Source: Synchiropus splendidus
Taxonomy: Eukaryota > Chordata > Actinopteri > Syngnathiformes > Callionymidae
Assembly: GCF_027744825.2 (NCBI RefSeq)
Contig: NC_071343.1
Location: 14,742,866 to 14,806,865 of the forward strand
Length of the DNA stretch: 64,000 nt
Direction of reading: 5' to 3'
Numbering within the stretch: position 1 is the first letter of the stretch; every line of letters starts with the position of its first letter. The position numbers were made by a program, and so were the translations under genes. The notes beneath the pieces are model-generated. The model saw nothing but the letters and a program-made list of their open reading frames with translations, was not told the DNA's origin and ran no database searches. This document shows positions 10,715-21,943 of the stretch, piece after piece.

Positions 10715-11088
10715 ATCCAGAATTCTGTTCTCTCATTCTGTAGTTATTGGACAAGCATTACAAAAATTAAAGTGACAGATGAACTGGTGTATTAGTGGAT
10801 GCCACTACCAGCATTTCGTTTGGGCGTCAGTCGACCCACTCACACTCACTAAGCCAGAGATCTCAGTAAACCGGAGCTAAACAATCATCATTTCTTTTAA
10901 ATCTAGTCATTGACTGGTAGCTGTTATTAGCTTAGGCATACCTTACATTATCGACCCGTGAGAGTTGTTGTTTGTGAAATAATCCAGCTAATTTGGGAAT
11001 GACAGTGGCTCGCAGGTAAATAACAACAACCCTGCAATTGAGCCGAGGTAATGATGGCTATTATCTCCGCGCCGTGGCAGTGAACGTG
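10715..11088. other. Intergenic DNA upstream of the first astacin gene
   Basis: No gene recognised. The 3' part next to the TATA box presumably holds the promoter of the gene starting at 11139. Confidence 0.55.
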
Positions 11089-11094
11089 TATAAA
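11089..11094 (+). promoter_or_regulatory. TATA box of astacin gene A
   Basis: TATAAA 45 bases before the ATG at 11139, which would put the transcription start near 11120 with a 5' UTR of about 20 bases. A clear TATA box fits a strongly tissue-restricted gene. Confidence 0.65.
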
Positions 11095-11138
11095 GGTGGA
11101 TGTTATTGCGGACCAAGTGTCACATTTGACTGGCAACA

Positions 11139-13305
11139 ATGGAGCAGATTATCCTTGCGTGCGTGCTTCTCACCTGCCTCTCCACTGCACAAACTCAGGT
11201 AATCTGGATTTTGCTCTCATAATTTCTCAAGATTATTATTTTTTTTGTTTGTGTTATTGTTTTTTTGCAGAAGCTTGTGTTTGCTCCAAAATGGGCTCCA
11301 AGAGGGACCCTGAGAGCATATAAAGGTAACTGAAATGTGTTTAAACCAATTGCATTTTTAATGACTTAAACTTGCTTTTTAGAGAATGAAGAGCAAACAG
11401 CTCTGACTGTCATGGATGAAATTATAAAAACAAACAGCATGCAAGGTAAGATGCAAATGTCCCTCTTGTTGTTTGTGATAAAGCTGATGTGAGATTCGAG
11501 ACGATTTTCTTCGCCTAGCATCCCAGATTGTAGAGGGTACTGCCACTCTCCGAGAGGGAGACATTGCCGTGTCCACTGGAAGGCGTGCCAAAGTCTGCTT
11601 CGCTCGCAGCTGCCTGTGGAACAAGTCTGTGGACGGACATGTCTATATAGCCTACAACATAGCCTCCGCCTACTGTAAGTCACATCAGTGTTTGAGATTT
11701 GCTTTCCGTAAATCATAAAATCCCTCCAACCAGCTGAGATGGACAAAAAGATCATCAAGAAAGGGATGGAAAACATCGAGAAAGGCACCTGTGTCAGATT
11801 TGTCCCCCGGACTCACCAGCGGGACTTCATCGACATCCAACCCAAATCAGGGTGAGAGCACCAGAGCACAGCTCAGCTCCTCCTCCACCTCACTCTCTGC
11901 TGTTGTGTCTGATGCCAGGTGCTGGTCTTACCTGGGATCCCGTGGAGGCAAGCAGACGGTGTCGCTGCGCAATCCCGACTGCCTCAAGGTCGGGGTGATT
12001 TCCCACGAGCTCATGCACACGCTGGGGTTTGTCCACGAGCAGTCCCGTCTTGACAGAGACAACTATGTCACCGTTCTGTGGCCCAACATCTGGCGAGGTG
12101 ATGATCTGGATTGTGACTCCACTTCCTTTGCATCGTCGCATGTCAAACCCCCAAATGTCTTCTGACTCACCAGATCGTATCAGGAACTTTGAGAAATTCA
12201 AGACCAACACTCTTGACCTGCCCTATGATTACGGTTCCATCATGCACTTTGGAATGTAAGTAGTCATTTCAGAGCCTCTGAAACAGCTGCACTCAAACTC
12301 AGAAGTCACCAGGCAGCATCCAACAGGCGATTGTTTTGTACTATATCTAAGTGTATTTACACATCAAGCTCAAGGGCTCAAATGATGGACCCATACATAC
12401 ATTTAAACAACAAAATATTGTTTATCTTGCACCAGTTTGACAATAGCAGAATAAATCACAATGGTGGCTATATTCAAGTTTTTATATCACCTTATTTAAA
12501 CTGAAGCTCTTTTAATGGCTTGAAAATATTTGTATAAGAATTTCAATTTTATAACAATTTCAAGTACATTCAGAGTAGTGGAAACCCTGGCCATTGTGTA
12601 ATGAAAAACCTCCCTGAACAAAAGCAAACAGATGCTTTTGTTTGCTTTTGTTCAGGGATTCCTCCATGTTTGTTGTTGTTGTTATCATCCTAGCTGCCAC
12701 GTGTCTTGTGCATCAGTGTGATCAGTGGACCAGAGACTCCTGCACTTACAAAGGTTCCCTGTTCTCTGGAGAGCAAACTGTTCAATTAAATACAATTAAA
12801 TTAATATTTTATGATATAAATCATGTGTTGTATTCCGAATACAAATGGTAGTTTTGCTCACAACTCACGAGGGCTGCATAAAACCAGGCTGGGGGCCACA
12901 TGTGGCCCTTGGGTCGACCTTTTCCCACCACTGTCTTTGATGGTCAAGTCAATGTCTGTCCAATGCTACCCCTCTTGACTTGGATTTTCAGGTACGCCTA
13001 CTCTGAGGACGGCGAGCCGACCATTGTTCCTAAAAACAACAAGAATGTGAAGCTGGGTCAAGCGACGACGCTCAGCCCGGTTGATAAGATGAAAATCAAC
13101 AAGCTTTATAACTGTGGTTAGTACGACGTCAACAGGTGCTGACCTGGCCACATCCAGATGAAAGGTTTGGATGAGAGGATCACATGTCAAGAGTTCTGTA
13201 GTGCCACCTAAGTGTTTCTTTGTTTACCTGTTTAACTCTTACTTTGCTAAATGAATCTGTGCTAAACAGCATTTCTTATTTTCAGGTTTCATGGATGAAA
13301 ACTGA
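11139..13305 (+). CDS. Six-cysteine astacin metalloprotease A (hatching-enzyme/c6ast family)
   Basis: Secreted zinc endopeptidase of the teleost astacin group that includes low choriolytic (hatching) enzymes, nephrosin and patristacins; the individual role cannot be read from sequence. Nine exons: 11139-11198, 11271-11325, 11383-11445, 11519-11674, 11734-11851, 11919-12097, 12174-12255, 12992-13116, 13286-13305, all in phase, 285 aa. It has a signal peptide (MEQIILACVLLTCLSTAQTQ), a propeptide with the aspartate-switch type motif REGDIA, and a catalytic domain with the two extra N-terminal cysteines (VCFARSCLW) that define six-cysteine astacins. The zinc site HELMHTLGFVHEQSRLDRD is intact. 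The Met-turn reads SIMHFG: the usual tyrosine, the fifth zinc ligand in crayfish astacin, is Phe (codon TTT). The protein ends NCGFMDEN with no extra domains. It is paired with the similar gene at 14385. It could be an active protease with altered kinetics or a weakened paralogue. Confidence 0.92.
12612..12657. repeat. Perfect 19-bp inverted repeat (hairpin) in astacin A intron 7
   Basis: CCCTGAACAAAAGCAAACA and its exact reverse complement, separated by 8 bases. The arms show no mismatch. It may be the remnant of a small palindromic element or a recent inverted duplication. Confidence 0.95.
12889..12933. mobile_element. Possible hAT-type transposon terminal remnant
   Basis: The text gggggccacatgtggccctt gggtcgacc is typical of the terminal region of degraded hAT transposons in fish (gggccacatgtggccc followed by a gggtcgac segment). 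It lies in astacin A intron 7. Recognition is by eye, with no second terminus found. Confidence 0.4.
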
Positions 13306-13334
13306 GTGAAGTCTCCAAATGATGTAAACACATC

Positions 13335-13340
13335 AATAAA
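13335..13340 (+). promoter_or_regulatory. Poly(A) signal AATAAA of astacin gene A
   Basis: AATAAA 30 bases after the TGA at 13305, giving a very short 3' UTR. Confidence 0.7.
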
Positions 13341-14290
13341 GATCATGTAGATTTAATCTCCTCAGTAATAAATTTATTGTCTGCCACAGAGAGGTGAATA
13401 TATTATAAGTGAATATCAGTATTGTGTCTGCTGAGGCCAGTGCCTCACAAGAGGAAGTGGTTTGGCTTAATAGGTGGCTTGGTCTGGAGCGTATTCTCTC
13501 TATATGGAGGCTTGTGTGGAGTTTCCTCCCACAGTTGAGATGAATGATGCAGATGTTGATATGTTCCCTGTGGTGAATTTGAGCATGTCCCCTGTGACCA
13601 TGAGATGGTAATTTCTTTCATTTCTAACTGTTCAACATGTCTGACTCCTGTTCCACAAGTAGCGACTGCATGTGAGATTCTTTATTTATTATTTTTTTTA
13701 ATTAAAATTCTGTCTACCTCAGAGTTTTAAATTTCAGACAGAAACAGTGCATTTTATTCCAACACATTTCCACAACAATATTTTCAAATATATACCTATA
13801 CCTAAAGAAATAGTTATGTTAAATATTTTCTTTAATGATGTCTAACCCTAGTTATTTCAGTGTAAATTATCCACTATTTATTTAACAGCATATATTCTGA
13901 CAGAAATATTTCCTAAATATTCATGTTAAATCAATATATTTAAAAGGGACATAACAGGATTTATGTGTCTGAATTTTTTAAAAACTTTTTTTTGACTCAC
14001 TAACTTCTGATGTTGATCATTTTAAATACATGCTGTATATTATGCAGCTTATGAAACGCAAACATTCCATGTAAATGGCAGCCCTGGCGCTGTTATCAGC
14101 CGGCAGTTCATCACTAAATCACCGGTTCGTCCTGGGTCTGAAACAAATTGCGGGTCTGCAGGTCAAACACTGAGCACATCTCATTCATGAAAGTGCTGAA
14201 TTGTGCAGAGGGAAATTCAGGGTCAGCCTTGGCACCAGATTTCGGCCTGACTTGATGACACGCTGTGGATGATGAGGGGTCTTCCTCTGG
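13341..14290. other. Intergenic A/T-rich DNA between the astacin genes
   Basis: No gene seen. The stretch 13680-14040 is strongly A/T-rich. Only the last 50 bases or so before 14294 look like a promoter. Confidence 0.6.
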
Positions 14291-14293
14291 CGT

Positions 14294-14324
14294 CCAATGA
14301 GAAGAGGATGTAGCGGGTATATAG
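14294..14324 (+). promoter_or_regulatory. CCAAT and TATA elements of astacin gene B
   Basis: CCAAT at 14294-14298 and TATATAG at 14318-14324, 61 bases before the ATG. The spacing fits a TATA-driven promoter with a transcription start near 14350. Confidence 0.55.
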
Positions 14325-14384
14325 ATTCAGGTGGGGTTCGCTTTAAGATGACTTTGGACTGAAGCGCCGGGCCTCGACACAACC

Positions 14385-16920
<2,536 letters not shown>

Positions 16921-19149
16921 CCAGATGCTTCGCTGAACCTTCTAGAACCACAACATCGCAACTGAAAAAATATTTCTCCCATTATTGTAACCACAAAGTT
17001 CCATAAATTCATCTGCTTGAGTAGGGGTTGATCATATTTACCATATATAGTACTATATAATAATGCTTAACAGACACCAAATTGTTTAAAATAATAATAA
17101 TAATAAAATAAATGTAATTTAATGCCTAAATATCATTTAAAAAAAAAACAAATTCCATAAATAAACTGAAGATAAGTTAAGTGAAAAAAATGAAAGAATC
17201 GCCATAAAGTGCCATGAGGTGTATTAAAGAGGTGTAAAACAAAAACTTCAAGTGGCCCTCTCGGGGGCCCAACCAACCAACCCTTGGTAAAGGATCACTG
17301 GAAGAGAGAATTTGATCTACGCTTGTTTGGATGTAGCATGTTGTTTGGCTGAAAGAAATCCTTCCAACTTCATTGGGACTTCATGAGCGTCATCTTCAGC
17401 ATGTACTGTAACTAGTATTATGAACAAGAAACTCAACTCAACTGAAGCAGTATATGAGTTAAATCTTATATACTCTCAGGATACAAAACAATCACACAAA
17501 TGAGTGATTAAATAATATGACGAGTAAAGTCTTACTGTTCTTATGCATAAATACTGGTCAGGATTTCAAGTTTGTTGCCATAATTTGCCCATAGTAAATT
17601 GTTTATTATTGAAAACATGACATCCATTTAGTCTTTTTGCCTTTTGTTTCTACATGAACAGCTCGAAATGGAATGGCATGCCGTTTCATTGCTGTGCTGG
17701 TTTTGGAATTTTTTTTTTTTTGTTCATGTTGACCAAGAAATGTAATAAAATCTGCAAAAATTGTTTCTTGTTTGTAAACAATGGATTAAACTAGAATTTT
17801 CATTCATATTACTCTGGTAAGAAGGTGGGTTACGCCCTGAACAGTTTCAGACTGATGAGCACACACACATCTCATGGCTCTCTAAAGCCACAAATCAACT
17901 CCCGTGTCTTCTTGGACTTTAGTATTTTAATGACTGTATTCCTCGACACTGTGAGAACTGAGTTTAGCCGCGATGAGTTACTTATGCTTTGTGTGCTTTC
18001 ATTACTTATGCACGGTATATTACAAAACATGGAACCAAAGTCTTATACAGGGTTGCGAATTCATTGAAGTTAACTTCTTCACTGGAATAGAATCATCTTT
18101 ATGACCATGTATTTCTCATTCAAGGAGGTTCAACTGCTTCTGTGTAAATGTGGGGAGGAGAACAAAGTGGAGGAATAAAACAATATATAAACCCACCAGT
18201 ACACGCACTGTCTCCACAACAACTGTTCAAGCAAATGACATCACAAAGCATCACTAAACAGCTCACTATTCTTCGACGATGAGACGTGTGTATGGCAAAC
18301 CAAAGACGTGAGTGACATGAATACTACAAAGAAGTTGAATTTATGAGCTGATCAATCTAGAATTTGTTTCAATTTTTCTGTCAGCCAGATGAGAGAAAGC
18401 ACCATTCTACTGAAACAATACTAGAAATAGTGGAGCGGCCATACTCGCAATAACAAGGATCAAAGGTAATTATCGTGATATGATTTTTTTCCCCCTGTAT
18501 CGTGAAACCCTAAGCTTTGCCTGAAAAAAATCAGGGTCTCCTGCTGCACATGATAGATTGTCAACAAGTGAAATTAATAATCGTCACTTCACAACAGAGG
18601 CTATAGGTCTTGAACTCAACATCTTCAGCATCTCTTCAGTTATCATGTGCATTGAGCAATTCTGGACTTCAGAGGCCCACAAGCTCCAAGTTTGACTTGC
18701 TAGGAAAATGAATACAGTGGGAGCTAATGTGGCTGTACTGACTGTGTGAGATGAGACCATTGTGGTGACATCGAGGAGATAGGCTAAAAATTGGAGGTGG
18801 GACCCGCAGACACGTCCCTCAGGAGGGTCACAGACTAGGCTGCCTCGAGGGTGGGAAGAGCCCAGAGGTTAGAAGGACGCTCACAGAAAGCCATGGAGAT
18901 GGCTATCCTCCATGGGATATGTCTGTGCGGCTTGACCCAAATATCTTAAGGAAATAAAAGGGTGTAGAGGAGGGAAATGAGTTTTATATTGACCGTAGTA
19001 CCAGGTAAGACCACAGGGGGGTGGCTATGGTTTCTGTAAACATTTAGGTTTGTGCAGAGCGAAGTCATGGGTATCAAAAACGTTTACAATAGGATGAGCT
19101 ACCACTCACTTGTATTAATAATGTAGACGACAGAGAAAAATGTTGTTTC
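16921..19149. other. Gene-poor intergenic region downstream of astacin B
   Basis: No convincing gene. A possible AATAAA for astacin B occurs at 17102-17107. The text near 18465-18515 (attatcgtgatatg ... tatcgtgaaacccta) resembles the ends of common fish repeats that read like atatcgtgcagccct; a similar end is at 26385-26420. The plus-strand ORF at 17825-18067 (80 codons) has no recognisable motif and is taken as chance. Confidence 0.5.
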
Positions 19150-19221
19150 CTCCCCGTCGGGGAATCGAACCCCGGTCTCCCGCGTGACAGGCGGGGATAC
19201 TTACCACTATACTAACGAGGA
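19150..19221 (-). tRNA. tRNA-Asp (anticodon GTC)
   Basis: A 72-base minus-strand tRNA beginning TCCTCGTTAGTATAGTGG and ending CGACGGGGAG, with anticodon loop CTGTCAC and T arm GGGGTTCGATTCCCC. It is the common vertebrate tRNA-Asp-GTC type and has no intron. An oligo-T follows shortly after the 3' end on the minus strand (plus-strand gaaaaatg at 19135-19142). Confidence 0.98.
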
Positions 19222-20330
19222 GTTGTGTGGTTTCAACGCATTTACCTGCTTTGAAGCATCACCGCTTATTGTTAATCGGAGAAGTCCAAGGAGGACAAAA
19301 AGTATGAAATATAAAAGGATTAAATGGTGGTCACATGTAAAAAGCAGCCTGGCCCCACAGCCTCAACGTTACATCAAACCTAAAAGGCCCAGATGACATA
19401 AAGCAAATACAACTTATGCTACAATCTGAAGCCAGGATTGTTCCCATTGGTCCTCCAGCGATGATGCCTCTTCTTGCGCTTATTCCCGCTGCATCTCCAG
19501 TGATATCGCCTTTCCTCTTCCATGATGTCACTTCCTCCTCCAGTGCAGGGCGGAACCTTTGAGTCTATGGCTACATTCTACATTCCAGCTGTAAAGCCAA
19601 ATACCCAGCTTTTACTTCTCAACGTCACAGTACTTCAGTTATATAAGCATAAAATGTAACAATAAATGTACACCTCACATGATGTAATGGCCCGTTGATA
19701 GCCATCTCCCGTGGATGGGGACTCAAGGCATGTTAAATTAGACTAGATAAAATTAGATTAACATCCCTAACTGCCCTCATGATCCCACCCAGCCTATGCA
19801 TACTAATGGTTGACTCATAGGAAGTTAGTATATCTTCACGCATTGTTCAGGAAGCAAATGCACATTTTCCCATAGTTTGAAAGCGACCGGCGTTGAATGG
19901 TCTCACTTGTAAAAATAGTGCTTTGTCAAACTATTTAGAGTTGTAGATGTCAGTCTGCCGTATGGGAGTCAATGAAGCCAGTTTCATTTTTGTTACTGTG
20001 CTCGAACAAGTGGTTGAAATGATGGCAAACACCCTGGTCTCTACCACTGAGCCACCATTGCTGGTGCATAGTTGTTTTGGGGCATTTCCTGGGAACAGAC
20101 CAAATTCTCTCAAGTCAACGACTGCACAGTCAACTGATTTAGTGGCCAAAAAAGTCCTCCTCCAGGAGGATGCAGAGCAGAGCAAGGTGCCAAAATGGCG
20201 GTGAAGCTAAGCGGTGCAACAAACTAGTTCCATCACCTAAAACAATTCCACCGCCCACTTCACGAACAGTGTCTATGTCAAACAACCCTCTCCTGCATGG
20301 AGAGGGTTGTTTGACATACATGGTCAAGTT
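19222..20330. other. Intergenic DNA, no gene recognised
   Basis: The several short ORFs overlap each other on both strands and have no known motifs. The last part is related to the repeat described at 20331. A hairpin lies at 20274-20318. Confidence 0.5.
20274..20318. repeat. Perfect 20-bp inverted repeat with 5-base loop
   Basis: TATGTCAAACAACCCTCTCC, loop tgcat, then the exact reverse complement. It lies ten bases before the left edge of repeat copy A. Such a perfect palindrome suggests either a recent fold-back insertion or a transcribed hairpin. Confidence 0.95.
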
Positions 20331-20662
20331 CTCTCCTTTAGAAAGGTTTTGGAATTAAACTCACAAGTTTCTGAATAAATTGAAATCTTCCTGAGATTGT
20401 GTTGTCTATGTATTACATGAATGACAGAGGTTGAGTAACTACAGTACAAAGTCTTGCGGCCTCGACTAAGTTAGCAACCATGCTAACGGTTGCTAACTTA
20501 GTGCTAATGCCAACAAATCATGTCTTCTAAACTTTTCGTGAGAACTAACGATCAATACGACCAGAGTGAAGGCAAACTTTCAGATCGTCCTCGTCGCGAG
20601 TTACGAAACACTGCTGATATCAGCTGCACATGACAATGTCCGATCCTATTCTCGGTTACTAT
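20331..20662 (+). repeat. Unidentified repeat, copy A, left part (interrupted by the gypsy element)
   Basis: Aligns by eye with 26601-26950. Shared blocks include ttttggaattaaactcac, gttgtgttgtctatgtatt, aacaaatcatgtcttctaaa and cgtcgcgagttac. The copy stops at the 5' LTR and resumes at 25860. Identity is well below perfect, with indels. It has no coding capacity; possibly a non-autonomous DNA transposon or a local duplication. Confidence 0.7.
20466..20501. repeat. 14-bp inverted repeat in repeat copy A
   Basis: CTAAGTTAGCAACC and its exact complement around an 8-base loop. Copy B retains a degraded version (gttagcaaccatgctaac) at 26740-26760, so the palindrome is an old part of the repeat. 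Confidence 0.85.
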
Positions 20663-20854
20663 TGTAATGGTTACGATGTGTGTGTGTGTTGGGGATCTCG
20701 CGAGAGTGGTGAGGTGCGGGGCTTTTGGTTCGAGTTCCGGGTGAAAGGTGGTGAGTGAGTCTTGAGTTTTGGGAGCGGGAAGCAACGACACGTTAATAAT
20801 TAAAGAAGCATCTAACTCTCATCCGTCTCGTCCCTGAATCCTCCGGACATTACA
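20663..20854 (+). repeat. 5' LTR of gypsy element
   Basis: 192 bp, beginning TGTAATG and ending CATTACA, a 7-bp terminal inverted repeat. It contains a short (TG)n run and appears identical to 25664-25855. Confidence 0.95.
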
Positions 20855-20855
20855 C

Positions 20856-20870
20856 TGGTGTCAGAAGTGG
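20856..20870 (+). other. Primer-binding site, complementary to tRNA-Leu
   Basis: TGGTGTCAGAAGTGG lies one base after the 5' LTR. It is the complement of CCACTTCTGACA plus the added CCA, the 3' end of a vertebrate tRNA-Leu type. The primer identity is inferred from remembered tRNA sequences. Confidence 0.7.
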
Positions 20871-20953
20871 AGCTTTACGGACTGTTTCCTGGATTTTTTT
20901 CGCTGAAGCATCAGAGGAGTTCGTCGGGTGCGGTTTGCTGTGCAGGAGCTACA

Positions 20954-21943
20954 ATGTCCATCGGAGCCGGAGCGCGACCTAAAGTGAAAAAGGAGCCGGT
21001 GGATGACGATTCCGAGACGGAAAAGTTTTGGAAGTCACAGATGGAGCGTGCCACAGAGACAAAGATCCGTCTGAAAAACTCGGTGAGGCGCATGGCTGCG
21101 GATGCGGGGTTGTGTTCGACTACTGCCGCGCGTGACGTCAGAACCCCGACACAGACGGAGAGTGTCTTTCACGGTGGGATCATTAACCGCCCTCCGTGCA
21201 AGACGCCCAAGTACTCCGGTAGATCAGACTGGCAGGCGTTTCATGCCCAATTTGAACTCCTTGCTCTCGCTGCTGAATGGTCAGAAGAAGTTAAAGCACT
21301 ACAGCTGGCGTTGTGTCTGACTGATGATGCCCTGGCCTGCTTGCTGCTGTTAAGCCCTGAGGAGAGGACGGATTATGGGGCTCTTGTGGGGGCGCTACAG
21401 CGACGTTTTGGCCATTGTGACCAACCCAGCGTCCTGCGTTCGGAGCTGGCCAACAGACGCAGACTTCCCGGGGAACCTCTTCGTGTTCTGGCGAATGACA
21501 TTGAGACCCTGGCCCGGAGGGCCTATGCCCACATGCCCCCTACAGTGCAGACGGAACTTGCTCGGGACCAGTTCCTCCAAGCCTTGACACCCAGAAGTCT
21601 GCGCATCCAGACCCAACTAGCCCACCCGCGCTCGCTTCAGGAAGCCATGGAACTAGCCTTGGAGCGGGAACTTGTCGAGGAGGGCGTGGAAAGTGGTGGA
21701 CCAGTTTCAGTGAGGACTGCGGTGCACATGGAAGCTGCTGAGACCATACCCAAGTGGGCTGCGGAGATGACTGAGCTGATCAGGGGTGTGACAATCCAAC
21801 CACCAGTACGGAGTTCTCGGCCCCGCCAGCGCTCACGAGTCTGCTGGGGATGTGGACAACCAGGCCATCTTCTCAGGGAGTGCCCCAGGTATGCAAATAA
21901 CCAGGGAAACGACCGGGGGGGTGTGGAGATGGGACGACACTAA
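20954..21943 (+). CDS. gag: Gag protein of the gypsy element
   Basis: Structural nucleocapsid-type protein of 329 aa that would assemble cytoplasmic particles and bind the element RNA. The ATG at 20954 (MSIGAGARPKVKKEPVDDD) was chosen because the open frame before it has no ATG. The middle shows the usual gypsy gag segment (KYSGRSDWQAFHAQFELLA ... YGALVGALQRRFG). Near the end is one CCHC zinc knuckle, CWGCGQPGHLLREC, with Cys/Cys/His/Cys at about residues 297, 300, 305 and 310, in an Arg-rich setting. The frame ends at TAA 21941-21943 and overlaps the open pol frame by about 40 bases in the -1 frame. No stop codons or frameshifts interrupt it. Confidence 0.93.
   Translation: MSIGAGARPKVKKEPVDDDSETEKFWKSQMERATETKIRLKNSVRRMAADAGLCSTTAARDVRTPTQTESVFHGGIINRPPCKTPKYSGRSDWQAFHAQFELLALAAEWSEEVKALQLALCLTDDALACLLLLSPEERTDYGALVGALQRRFGHCDQPSVLRSELANRRRLPGEPLRVLANDIETLARRAYAHMPPTVQTELARDQFLQALTPRSLRIQTQLAHPRSLQEAMELALERELVEEGVESGGPVSVRTAVHMEAAETIPKWAAEMTELIRGVTIQPPVRSSRPRQRSRVCWGCGQPGHLLRECPRYANNQGNDRGGVEMGRH

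Noticed and set aside
20858..20953. Gag N-terminal extension from the GTG at 20858
   Set aside because: It would start within the primer-binding site and has no ATG; the ATG at 20954 is the first in frame.
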